Positions 8,802 through 19,222 of a stretch of DNA of 50,028 nucleotides are shown here, piece by piece. Origin of the DNA: Hydrogenophilales bacterium (lineage in GTDB: Bacteria > Pseudomonadota > Gammaproteobacteria > Burkholderiales > Thiobacillaceae); contig JAGXGM010000050.1 of the NCBI GenBank assembly GCA_024636675.1, forward strand, positions 1 through 50,028. Direction: 5' to 3'. How positions within the stretch are numbered: the stretch's first letter is position 1; every line of letters starts with the position of its first letter. The translations under genes and the position numbers were made by a program. The notes beneath the pieces were generated by a model. It was not told the DNA's origin. It saw nothing but the letters and a program-made list of their open reading frames with translations, and searched no databases.

Positions 8802-9668
8802 ATGAAGTCGAGCTGGATGCTGGTGGCGGCGGCGCTGTTCGCGTTGATGGGCGTGCTGGTGAAGCATGCGTCCGCCACTTTTTCACCCGCCGAGCTGGTG
8901 TTCTATCGCTCGGCATTCGGACTGCTCGCGATCTGGGGGGGAATCGCGCTCGGCCGTCGCAGGTTGCTGGCGCCGCTTGTCACGCGCCATTGGCGGACAC
9001 ACTTCTGGCGCGGTTTGTCGGGCTTTGTCGCATTGGTGCTGTTCTTCTACGCCATCGGGCGGCTGCCGCTGGCCACCGCGGTCACCCTCAATTACACCGC
9101 TCCGCTGTTTCTGGCGGCACTGTCGGCCTGGTGGCTGCATGAACGCCACGGGCGGGGCTTGATCGGTGCGGTGCTGTTGGGCTTTGTCGGCATCGTGCTG
9201 CTGTTGCGCCCACAGGTGCAAGGCCAGGAGTGGCTGCCCGCGCTGGCCGGGCTGACGTCAGGGATGCTGGCGGCGGTAGCCTATGTCAACGTCAAGCAGC
9301 TGGGCCGGCTGGGCGAACCCGAATGGCGGGTGGTGTTCTATTTCACCCTGCTGGCGACCGTAGGCGGCGGCGCATGGATGGCGGTGGCCGGCTTTCACCG
9401 GCCGTTGGCGGGCGACTGGCTGTGGCTCGCCGGCATCGGCGTCACTGCCACGCTGGCGCAGCTGGCACTGACGCGCGCCTACCATCGCGGCCGCACGCTC
9501 ATGGTCGGCTCGCTCGCCTATACCACGGTGGGATTTTCCGCGCTCTACGGCGTGCTGCTGTTCGATGAACGGCTGCCGATATTGGCCTGGATCGGCATGT
9601 CGGTGGTGGCGGCAGCCGGCATATGGGCGGTGCGCGCGTCGACGCCCGCGCAGCCCGATCCGCTATAG
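8802..9668 (+). CDS. EamA/DMT-family inner-membrane transporter
   Basis: This 288-residue very hydrophobic protein has about ten predicted membrane helices in two EamA repeats. The first repeat starts with FALMGVLVKHASATFSPAELVFYRS and the second near residue 145. Members export metabolites or amino acids, and the substrate cannot be told from sequence. The Arg-Pro turn VLLLRP and the ending of the first repeat (LPLATAVTLNYTAPLF) are typical of the S-adenosylmethionine/RhaT-like subgroup. ATG 8802 was preferred to a TTG at 8775, which lies in the T-run of the upstream hairpin. Confidence 0.87.
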   Translation: MKSSWMLVAAALFALMGVLVKHASATFSPAELVFYRSAFGLLAIWGGIALGRRRLLAPLVTRHWRTHFWRGLSGFVALVLFFYAIGRLPLATAVTLNYTAPLFLAALSAWWLHERHGRGLIGAVLLGFVGIVLLLRPQVQGQEWLPALAGLTSGMLAAVAYVNVKQLGRLGEPEWRVVFYFTLLATVGGGAWMAVAGFHRPLAGDWLWLAGIGVTATLAQLALTRAYHRGRTLMVGSLAYTTVGFSALYGVLLFDERLPILAWIGMSVVAAAGIWAVRASTPAQPDPL

Positions 9669-9695
9669 TGGGAACACCTAAATGAGGAGCGCACC

Positions 9696-10064
9696 ATGAT
9701 CAGTCTGAATACCCAAGACAACCAGATTGCCGTCACCGTGATGGGGCAGTTCACGCTGGACGATTACCGTGAATTCGAGCAGGCGGTGTGCTACGGCATC
9801 CAGTTTCAGGGCAAGGTCAACCTGCTGTTCGACCTGCGCGACATGCTGTCGTACAGCGTCGACGTGGCGTGGGAGGAACTGAAATTTTCGCGCGAGCACA
9901 AGAACGATTTCGGCCGCATCGCCATCCTCACCGGCGACCAGTGGGTGGCGTGGAGCATGTGGGTGAACCGTCTGTTCATGTCGGCGGATATCCGGCTGTT
10001 CGACGAACTGGAGCTGGCGCAGGCCTGGGTGGCCGGCGCTGATCTGCCGGTGGCGGCGAGCTGA
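9696..10064 (+). CDS. SpoIIAA-like (STAS-fold) protein
   Basis: This 122-residue soluble protein fits the SpoIIAA-like family (PF11964): MISLNTQDNQIAVTVMGQFTLDDYREFEQAV, then NLLFDLRDM and a C-terminal ELAQAWV helix. The fold is that of STAS domains, but the family lacks a proven biochemical role and the phospho-Ser site of true anti-anti-sigma factors is not evident. GAGGAG at about 9683 gives a strong start. It lies 27 bases after the transporter and is probably co-transcribed with it. Confidence 0.75.
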   Translation: MISLNTQDNQIAVTVMGQFTLDDYREFEQAVCYGIQFQGKVNLLFDLRDMLSYSVDVAWEELKFSREHKNDFGRIAILTGDQWVAWSMWVNRLFMSADIRLFDELELAQAWVAGADLPVAAS

Positions 10065-10080
10065 AGCCGCCCGGCTGTTT

Positions 10081-10827
10081 TTATCCTCGGCGCGCCGGCC
10101 GGAAAATCTCCAGGTTGGCGTAATACGCGTCGTCGGCGTTGGCCGCATCCCAGCCGGGAATCCCCTGCACCGGAAGCGGGGCAAGCTGGCGCGGGGTGTC
10201 GATGGCCGCGAGAGCCGTGACCGCCTGCGCATCCGCGGCATCGGGATCGAGCGTGTCCGACATCAAAATGAGGCATTTCGCGGTCATCGAGGGGTAGGCC
10301 GCAAGCGCCTTTTCCAGCAGCGCGTGGCCCACCACTACAAAACGCATGTCGGTCTCGACGCGCGGGCGGGCTTCCCAAAAAAGTGCGTGCCATTCACGTC
10401 CGGCCAGCAGTTCGGGCAAGGCCGGGTCGCGGCTGATCGCCCACACGCCCGACTCGTCCAGCATGGTCAGCGCGTCGCGGCGACGCCCGCGCCGGCTGTC
10501 GGCCTCGGTTGCGAGGGCTTCGCCGTGGGCCGCGTTCAGCGCCGCCTTGAAGCGTGGAAAGCGCAGCCATACCAGCGCGTTCAGCACGTCATGCCAGGTG
10601 TCGGCGCGGGTCGGCACCTGCCCGGTGTGCAGGATATGGGTTTCGTAATCGCGCGCCGACAACCGGCCGTCGGGGACAAAGAAACGCAGCGGCAGGCCGC
10701 GCGCCTGGGTCGTGCCGCGGGTGGCGGCCTGCGCGTTGAGGGCATTCAGCGAGGGCAGACCGCGCGCCAGTTCCAGCGTGTCGATCAACGCCCGGTAAGG
10801 CGCGAAGGCGGGGTGATCGAAACTCAA
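10081..10827 (-). CDS. DUF3025 family protein
   Basis: This is a 248-residue cytoplasmic protein of a family of unknown function. The blocks PLRFFVPDGRLSARDYETHI, WHDVLNALVWLRFPRFKAALN and a C-terminal PVQGIPGWDAANADDAYY stretch fit DUF3025. The start is probably the TTG at 10825-10827, which overlaps the stop of the CnoX-like gene (TTGA). The homologous part begins there, and the upstream open frame runs antisense-like through CnoX. Together with pip and the CnoX-like gene it forms a three-gene overlapping unit. Confidence 0.8.
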   Translation of the reverse strand: MSFDHPAFAPYRALIDTLELARGLPSLNALNAQAATRGTTQARGLPLRFFVPDGRLSARDYETHILHTGQVPTRADTWHDVLNALVWLRFPRFKAALNAAHGEALATEADSRRGRRRDALTMLDESGVWAISRDPALPELLAGREWHALFWEARPRVETDMRFVVVGHALLEKALAAYPSMTAKCLILMSDTLDPDAADAQAVTALAAIDTPRQLAPLPVQGIPGWDAANADDAYYANLEIFRPARRG

Positions 10828-11687
10828 TGCAGCGATTCGGACAGGGCCTGGCGGTATTGCCGCGTCAGCGGATGCGCGCTGCCGAGCAGGTCGAACAGCG
10901 CCAGCAGGCTGGTACGGCCGATGTCGTGGCGGAAGCCGCGGTCGGTACGCGCGATGAACAGCAGTTCCTCCATCGCACCGGCGAAATCGTTTGCCGCCAG
11001 CAGCACCGCCGCGCGCTGGTAGTGCGCGGCGAGGTCGCCGGCATCGTGCGCGAGGCCGGCGTCGATGTCGGCCAGCGGCGGCGCCTGGCGCGCGGTTTCC
11101 ACCAGACTCAGGTGCGCATGCAGGCGGGCGATTTCGGGTTCCGCGCGCGCGGCCGGCGGCAGGCTGTCGAGCAGCTTCAGCGCCTGCGCGCCATCGCCCT
11201 CGGCCCACAGCAGCTTGGCGAGGTCGCGCGGGATCGCGAGGTTGTCGGGCTCGGCCATTGCCGCGTTGGCGAGCAGCATGCGCGCCTGCTGCATATTGCC
11301 CGACTGCCACGCCGCCACCCCCAGCGCGTGGGCGCGGTTGGCGTCGCCTGCGATGAAGCGGTCGAGCACCGTACGGAAGCTGCTGTCGGGATCGGCGCCG
11401 TGGATAGTGTGGGCGACTTCGCCGCGCCAGAAGAATTTCACCGTGGGCACCGAATTCACGCCGAAGCGGCGGGCAAGTTCGGGCAGGTCGTCGGTGTTCA
11501 GCATCACCAGCAGGAACTTGCCGCCGTATTCGGCGGCGAGCTTGACCAGACGCGGCATCAGGATGAAGCAGGGGCCGGCCTTGGGGGTCCAGAAGTGCAC
11601 CAGCACCGGGCCCTTGTGCGAGTTTTCCAGCACCAGCCGGTTGAAGTTCTCGGCGCTGGCGTCGAACACGTAAGGCGACAGGCTCAT
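10824..11687 (-). CDS. cnoX: Thioredoxin-fold/TPR chaperone (CnoX/YbbN-like)
   Basis: This 287-residue protein has an N-terminal thioredoxin domain (residues about 5-110) and C-terminal TPR-like helices (about 115-287), the arrangement of CnoX (YbbN). CnoX is a holdase that hands chlorine- or heat-damaged proteins to DnaK and GroEL. The active-site loop reads FWTPKAGPCF. Only the second cysteine of the CxxC pair remains, so it is unlikely to be a disulfide reductase. The start ATG overlaps the pip stop (ATGA), and its stop overlaps the DUF3025 start. Confidence 0.85.
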   Translation of the reverse strand: MSLSPYVFDASAENFNRLVLENSHKGPVLVHFWTPKAGPCFILMPRLVKLAAEYGGKFLLVMLNTDDLPELARRFGVNSVPTVKFFWRGEVAHTIHGADPDSSFRTVLDRFIAGDANRAHALGVAAWQSGNMQQARMLLANAAMAEPDNLAIPRDLAKLLWAEGDGAQALKLLDSLPPAARAEPEIARLHAHLSLVETARQAPPLADIDAGLAHDAGDLAAHYQRAAVLLAANDFAGAMEELLFIARTDRGFRHDIGRTSLLALFDLLGSAHPLTRQYRQALSESLH

Positions 11688-12649
11688 GGCTCGAATGCTC
11701 CGGTTGCGGCAAAGCGGTCGCAGGCGGCGACGAGTTCGCGTGCGATGCCCGGTTCGAACGCCGAATGGCCGGCGTCCGCCACGATCACATAGCGCGCCTC
11801 GGGCCAGGCGCGCGCCAGCTCGTCGGCTGACACGATGGGGCAGACGACGTCGTAGCGCCCCTGCACGATCACCGCCGGGATGGCGCGGAGGCGGTCGATG
11901 TTGGCAAGCAGGCTGTTGTCGGGCAGGAAGATGTGGTTGACGAAATAATGCGCCTCGATGCGCGACAGCGACAGCGCGGTTTTTTCGCTGCAGAACGCGG
12001 AGACGAGTTCGGGGTTGGGCAGCAGGGTCGAGCAGGACGCCTCGAAGGTGGCCCACTGAAATGCTGCAGGCTGGTGCACCGCTTGGTCGGGATCGACCAG
12101 ACGGCGATGATAGGCGGTGAGCAGGTCATGGCGTTCGGCCTCCGGGATGAATTCCGCCAGCTGCCGCTGCGCCTCGGGAAACAGGGCGCGGATGCCGTCA
12201 AGGAACCAGTCGATCTCGCTTTTTCGGCACAGGAAGATGCCGCGCAGCACCAGCCCGCTGCAGCGTTCGGGATGTGTCTCGGCGTAGGCCAGCGCCAGGG
12301 TCGAGCCCCATGAGCCACCGAACACCAGCCAGGTTTCAATGCCGAGTTCGCGCCGCAGCGCTTCCATGTCCGCGATCAGGTGAGGTGTGGTGTTGTCGGC
12401 GAGCTCGCCGTGCGGCGTCGAGCGGCCACTGCCGCGCTGATCGAACAACACGATGCGATAGTGCGCCGGATCGAAGAAACGTCGCTGGATCGGCGAAGTA
12501 CCGCTGCCGGGGCCGCCATGCACGAACAGAACCGGAATGCCCTCGGGGTTGCCGGAGGTCTCCCAGTAGAGGCGGTGGACATCCGCCGTTTCCAGCATGC
12601 CGCTGGCGTAAGGCGTGATGGGCGGGTATAGCGAAGCAATGTCTGACAT
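11684..12649 (-). CDS. pip: Proline iminopeptidase (alpha/beta hydrolase, S33)
   Basis: This enzyme removes N-terminal proline from peptides in the cytoplasm. The 321-residue protein has the oxyanion HGGPGSG, DQRGSGRS, the nucleophile elbow GGSWGS, the acid region GRYDVVCP and the catalytic His in AGHSAFEP. The length is normal. It is the first gene of the pip / CnoX-like / DUF3025 unit. Its leader (12650-12690) contains an inverted repeat GCCCGAA...TTCGGGC with no T-run. Confidence 0.93.
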   Translation of the reverse strand: MSDIASLYPPITPYASGMLETADVHRLYWETSGNPEGIPVLFVHGGPGSGTSPIQRRFFDPAHYRIVLFDQRGSGRSTPHGELADNTTPHLIADMEALRRELGIETWLVFGGSWGSTLALAYAETHPERCSGLVLRGIFLCRKSEIDWFLDGIRALFPEAQRQLAEFIPEAERHDLLTAYHRRLVDPDQAVHQPAAFQWATFEASCSTLLPNPELVSAFCSEKTALSLSRIEAHYFVNHIFLPDNSLLANIDRLRAIPAVIVQGRYDVVCPIVSADELARAWPEARYVIVADAGHSAFEPGIARELVAACDRFAATGAFEP

Positions 12650-12888
12650 GGAGGGTGCCTGGAGTCGAAGCCCGAATCATATCGCCTGTGCTTCGGGCAT
12701 GAACAGACGAGGGCAGACGGATTCGGCGCGTTTGCCTCAAATCTGGCCGGTATCGACAGGCGGAGGCGGGGACCGTATGCTTCCGGTGCGTTTGCAATCG
12801 CCAGCCGGCAATTCGATGGCTGGGGCGCGGGCGAAACAAAGCAACCGTTCTGATGTTGCTAACCATAACTGATAGGAGGAGTCGTTCC

Positions 12889-13278
12889 ATGAGCCAAGTT
12901 GTTAAAGTTGCCCTGCTGGGACTGGGTGAAGTCGGGGAAACGTTTGCGGAGCATTTCCTGGAGAAAATTCAGGAAGACCATGTCAATGTCGAAATTGTCG
13001 CCGTGGCCTCCCGCGACCTGGAGTCGCCGGTTGCACTGGGCTTCATTCACAGCAAGGTGCCGGTATTTCAGGACGCCATGGAAGTGGTGACGATGGGTGC
13101 GAAAGTCGACATTATTTTCGATCTGACCGGTGACCCGGAGTTGCGCAAGAAACTGCGCATGGCCCTCCAGGAAACGCATAACCAGCACACAGTGATTGCG
13201 CCCGAGGTGGTTGCCCATCTGCTGTGGAGCTTCTTTGGCGAGGGCGAGTTGCCGCATAGTGACCAAACGGGCTATTGA
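12889..13278 (+). CDS. Small NAD(P)-binding Rossmann protein (dehydrogenase N-domain only)
   Basis: This 129-residue protein consists of little more than one dinucleotide-binding domain: VALLGLGEVGETFAEHF (GxGxxG) at the N-terminus, an EIVAVASRD second strand ending in an acidic/Arg pair, and VDIIFDLTGDPELRKKL. It resembles the N-terminal halves of homoserine and aspartate dehydrogenases but has no catalytic or dimerisation domain. A strong AGGAGGA (12874-12880) sets the start, so an extra in-frame ATG at 12853 was rejected. It precedes the FIST gene by 108 bases on the same strand. It may be a redox-sensing or regulatory protein, but the function is not known. Confidence 0.75.
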   Translation: MSQVVKVALLGLGEVGETFAEHFLEKIQEDHVNVEIVAVASRDLESPVALGFIHSKVPVFQDAMEVVTMGAKVDIIFDLTGDPELRKKLRMALQETHNQHTVIAPEVVAHLLWSFFGEGELPHSDQTGY

Positions 13279-13386
13279 TGCATGGCAGGCGCCGATCGAG
13301 ATGACATTTGATGCTGGAATGGTGTGTCTGCGCGTCTCGATGGCCGGAATGCCGGCGCCGTGTGATTCCTGTTGGATGGGCTGTGA

Positions 13387-14490
13387 ATGACCCCCCCCTT
13401 TAAATCCGCCCACGCTGCAGATGCCGATTGGACTCGTGCCGGACAGGCCTGCATGGCCCAATTGGGCGCGATTCCTTCTGCGGCAACGCTGGGTTTTCTG
13501 TATGTGTCGGATGCCTTTGCGAACGAGCTCGACGCGATTCTGGCTTTTTTCAAAAGCGCGACCGGCGTGCCGCACTGGACCGGCAGTGTGGGTGTGGGCG
13601 TCTGCGCCAGCGGCGTGGAATTCCTGGAGGCACCGGCGATGGCGGTGATGCTGGGCGAATTCGAGCCAGCCGACTTCAGCATGCTGCCGCTGCTGCGCGC
13701 CCCGCAGGATATCGACGCGGCGGCTTTATCGGATGCCTACTTCGCCATGGTCCATGGCGACCCGGCCAATACCCGCATCCAGGAGCTGATCGAAGGCCTG
13801 AGCGCGCGCGTATCGAGCGGTTTTGTCGTCGGCGGGCTGTCGAGCTCGCGCGGCGAAACCGCCCAGATCAGCGATGGCGTGGTGAGCGGCGGGCTGTCTG
13901 GCGTGCTGTTCAGCGATCGGGTGAGACTGGCGACGGGGCTGACGCAAGGGGTTTCGCCACTGGGGCCGCGCCACCGCATCACCGCAGCCAACAAGAACGT
14001 CGTCGGCAGCCTGGATCATCGTCCCGCGCTGGAGGTGATGAAGGATGAAATCGGCGAGGTGCTGGCACGCGACCTGAGGCGCGCGGCGGGCTATATTTTT
14101 GTAGGTTTGCCGGTGCGCGGCTCGGACACCGGCGATTATCTGGTCCGCAATATTCTGGGCGTCGACCCGCAAAACAACCTGGTGGCGGTCGGCGAAACCG
14201 TCGAGCCGGGTGGCGACCTGCTGTTTTGCCGCCGCGACCAGCAGTCGGCCGAAGCTGACCTGCAGCGGATGCTCGCCGCCGTCGGGGCGCAATTAAACGC
14301 GCCGATCCGGGGCAGCGTGTATTATTCCTGCCTGGGACGCGGCCAGCACATGTTCGGCGTGCAGAATCGCGAAATGGAATTGATTCGCGAAGCCCTGGGG
14401 GATTTTCCGCTGGTGGGTTTTTTCGCCAACGGTGAAATTTCCCACAACCGTTTATATGGCTACACCGGGGTATTAACCCTGTTCGGCTGA
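13387..14490 (+). CDS. FIST domain protein (FIST_N plus FIST_C)
   Basis: This 367-residue cytoplasmic protein has the FIST N domain (about residues 35-210, with GSVGVGVCASGVEF and VVGGLSSSRGE) and FIST C domain (about 225-350, ending GFFANGEISHNRLYGYTGVLTLFG). FIST domains are predicted ligand-sensing modules, often next to amino-acid metabolism or signalling genes. Here there is no attached kinase, receiver or methyl-accepting domain. It is followed 19 bases later by a short acidic protein, and the three plus-strand genes look like one operon. Confidence 0.88.
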   Translation: MTPPFKSAHAADADWTRAGQACMAQLGAIPSAATLGFLYVSDAFANELDAILAFFKSATGVPHWTGSVGVGVCASGVEFLEAPAMAVMLGEFEPADFSMLPLLRAPQDIDAAALSDAYFAMVHGDPANTRIQELIEGLSARVSSGFVVGGLSSSRGETAQISDGVVSGGLSGVLFSDRVRLATGLTQGVSPLGPRHRITAANKNVVGSLDHRPALEVMKDEIGEVLARDLRRAAGYIFVGLPVRGSDTGDYLVRNILGVDPQNNLVAVGETVEPGGDLLFCRRDQQSAEADLQRMLAAVGAQLNAPIRGSVYYSCLGRGQHMFGVQNREMELIREALGDFPLVGFFANGEISHNRLYGYTGVLTLFG

Positions 14491-14509
14491 CCAGTCTGAG
14501 GATACAAAT

Positions 14510-14773
14510 ATGCCCTTGCACGCAATGAAAGAAGATGAAGTCCGCCTGCTGCGCGGTGAAATCGAAATGTTGATGAACGAACGCAGCCAGCTGCTGCAGG
14601 TAACGGGTGCGGCTGCCGTGTTCGTCGCCAACCTGGATACCGACACCCTGCCCGATGACACCGACACCATCGACGCGGCTGAAATGCTGGCCGAGCAACT
14701 CAACGGCCTGTCCGAGGAAACCCTCAAGGATGCGCTGGAGTCGGTACGCGCCGAACTCGATCCCACTCAATAA
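14510..14773 (+). CDS. Short acidic protein downstream of the FIST gene
   Basis: I do not recognise a family. The 87-residue product starts with an amphipathic, coiled-coil-like helix (KEDEVRLLRGEIEMLMNERSQ). An alanine-rich segment, an Asp/Thr-rich linker (LDTDTLPDDTDTIDAAE) and another helix follow. The small size, acidity and position suggest a partner or regulator of the FIST protein. An in-frame ATG at 14525 is an alternative start. Confidence 0.65.
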   Translation: MPLHAMKEDEVRLLRGEIEMLMNERSQLLQVTGAAAVFVANLDTDTLPDDTDTIDAAEMLAEQLNGLSEETLKDALESVRAELDPTQ

Positions 14774-14987
14774 GCCGGTTTCGGCGCTCATTGTAATGGG
14801 CGTCATCCTGCCTCCTATGGCGGGATCATCGGATGTGGCCATGCCGGGCGCCCCAGGCCTGACTAAATTCAGGGCTATATAGTCAGAAAACGATAGGCGT
14901 GCGCCAAGTTGAGCGAGCGCTGCATTTCACGTTCTGACCGACGCCCGCGCAGGGTGCACGTTGCATTCGCGCCTGCACCCCATATGG

Positions 14988-15013
14988 CTGTCCCAATACG
15001 CTGTCCCAATACG
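14988..15013. repeat. Tandem direct repeat of 13 bases (two copies)
   Basis: CTGTCCCAATACG occurs at 14988-15000 and again at 15001-15013 with no gap. The second copy runs into the left arm of the palindrome at 15012. The function is unknown. No gene is visible in the surrounding 299 bases (14774-15072). Confidence 0.9.
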
Positions 15014-15050
15014 AACGGGGCGTGTGAACAATGTTCACACGCCCCGTTCG
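15012..15050. repeat. Perfect 39-bp palindrome (19-bp arms, 1-base centre)
   Basis: CGAACGGGGCGTGTGAACA (15012-15030) and its exact reverse complement (15032-15050) flank a single A. The structure lies 23 bases past the stop of the membrane cytochrome gene. No T-run follows on either strand, so it is not a standard terminator. It could stabilise or end transcripts from both sides, or be a protein-binding site. Confidence 0.9.
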
Positions 15051-15072
15051 GCGCGACCCGGATAATGCAGGT

Positions 15073-15867
15073 TTACATATTCTGCGTTTTTGACTTTTGG
15101 CCGATGACCGGCAAGGTGCCGCCACATTCCTCGATTTCGTCCGGCAGGGAGTAGAACCACATCTGCCACATCGAAACGACCCATTGCACCGTGAACGAAA
15201 TGCCCATCAAAGCGCCGCTGGCGATGATGAACCAGGCGAATCCGGGGATCCATTTGGTCAGATACCAGGAGAAGATGTCAGTGAGGATGGTGAGGAAGGG
15301 CAGCACGATGATCACGCATTTCAGCCACAGCGGGCGCATGTAGGCGTGGGTGAAGATGCTGCTGACGATAAAGAAGATGAAGGTGATGCCAAACAAATGG
15401 ATATGCGATACGCGAACCAGGGTGGGAATGGTTGCGCCGGTATCCTTGGCCACTAGTTTCGTTACTTCATCAAAGCTGGTCAGGAGCGGGATATGCGGAT
15501 TGCTGCCGTCGTGGCAGGCCAGGCAGCGCTCCTGCAGAATGGGCTTCACATCGCTTTCAAAGGCGTCCTGCTGGGCGCCCGAATCCACCCACTTGAAAAT
15601 GACGGCCCGTTCCGATTCCGGCAGCATGCCTGCCATCGGGCCTTTCAGCGCGGAGACGAGGCGGGTATCGGTTTCGCTGCCGTGGTAGGCAATGCGGATA
15701 TCCTGCGCGGAGATGTTCCTGGAATTGCCGTCGAGCCCCGCATGGCTATAGAACACCTGCAGCATGGCGAACAGATAACCCGTGCCCAGCACCAGCAGGG
15801 TCATGGTGTAGACCATGCGCGTCGACATCGGCAGGGCGCTGAAATGGAAAAAGCCGCGATTGCTCAT
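15073..15867 (-). CDS. Inner-membrane protein with a c-type haem domain
   Basis: This 264-residue protein has a first membrane helix at about residues 17-40, a periplasmic domain with one haem motif (Cys115-Leu-Ala-Cys118-His119), and three further helices (about 148-240). The periplasmic segment VKPILQERCLACHDG resembles planctomycete-type cytochrome c domains. It likely passes electrons between a periplasmic cytochrome and the quinone pool or another membrane complex, but no quinone or haem b site is evident. The ATG at 15867 has GGAGCAACCCCA upstream. A longer open frame was rejected because it runs into the cytochrome gene upstream. Confidence 0.75.
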   Translation of the reverse strand: MSNRGFFHFSALPMSTRMVYTMTLLVLGTGYLFAMLQVFYSHAGLDGNSRNISAQDIRIAYHGSETDTRLVSALKGPMAGMLPESERAVIFKWVDSGAQQDAFESDVKPILQERCLACHDGSNPHIPLLTSFDEVTKLVAKDTGATIPTLVRVSHIHLFGITFIFFIVSSIFTHAYMRPLWLKCVIIVLPFLTILTDIFSWYLTKWIPGFAWFIIASGALMGISFTVQWVVSMWQMWFYSLPDEIEECGGTLPVIGQKSKTQNM

Positions 15868-15895
15868 TGGGGTTGCTCCATGGGAGGAATGAAAT

Positions 15896-16270
15896 TTACT
15901 TCTTTGCGCCTTGGTCGATCCAGGCGGCGATCGTGGCCACATCCTCATCAGACAGCGCGGCCTGGCCGTGAGGCATGCGGATCGACGGATCAGCCTCACC
16001 GGCCACTACACGATAAAGCGTGCTGCCCACGCTGGAGCCCGGTACGATCACCGGGCCAAACTGGGTGCCTTTCATCATGGCTTCGTAGCTGTCCAGACGC
16101 AGGCCCGACTTATCGTAGCCTGCGTTGCCGGGCATATGGCACGACACGCAATTGGCTTCGAGAATCGGCTTGATGTCGGTCTGGTAGGTCAGGGCTTTTT
16201 CGCCGCAACCGGTTTGCAGTGTGGCAACGGCCAAAGCGGACAAAGTAAGCAGAACAGCGCGTTTAGACAT
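15896..16270 (-). CDS. Periplasmic c-type cytochrome, probable lipoprotein
   Basis: This 124-residue protein has a signal peptide ending near LQTGC (Cys22), a possible lipid-attachment cysteine with a weak lipobox. One CxxCH haem motif lies at Cys41-Cys44-His45, and Met99 (RMPHG) is a likely sixth ligand. TYQTDIKPILEANCVSCH places it with planctomycete-type cytochrome c domains. It is 28 bases upstream of the membrane haem protein and transcribed with it, so the two probably form an electron-transfer pair. Confidence 0.85.
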   Translation of the reverse strand: MSKRAVLLTLSALAVATLQTGCGEKALTYQTDIKPILEANCVSCHMPGNAGYDKSGLRLDSYEAMMKGTQFGPVIVPGSSVGSTLYRVVAGEADPSIRMPHGQAALSDEDVATIAAWIDQGAKK

Positions 16271-16302
16271 GATGGGCTCCCGTGTGATGTGTATTGAATT
16301 AA

Positions 16303-16331
16303 ATGCTAATGTATGGACCTGGTTAATTCAA
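16303..16331 (-). promoter_or_regulatory. Putative sigma70 promoter of the cytochrome pair
   Basis: On the minus strand TTGAAT (16326-16331), a 17-base spacer and TAGCAT (16303-16308) form a plausible -35/-10. It lies in an AT-rich stretch 33 bases before the cytochrome ATG. A 12-base palindrome GCCACATGTGGC lies upstream at 16381-16392 and could be an activator site. Confidence 0.45.
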
Positions 16332-16478
16332 GAGTTAAAGGTATTTTTATTATCTTTTTGCGTGGTAATGTGGGCCTCGAGCCACATGTGGCAGGTCATG
16401 GATTGTAAATACGACCCATAAAACCAGCGTAACAACGACCAGTGTCACTCCACAGAGAGTTGCTGATCATCTCGTTGT

Positions 16479-19136
<2,658 letters not shown>

Positions 19137-19222
19137 GTTGGCGTGGCCTGGAAAACGGATAACGAAAGAGGATCGATTTTAGCGGAAGCCGCTCGGGCTT
19201 CGCGACGCGCTGCGGGCTGTCT

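Noticed and set aside
15021-15041. CRP/FNR-like site inside the 39-bp palindrome (TGTGA...TCACA)
   Set aside because: The spacer is seven bases rather than six, and the site is not upstream of any gene.
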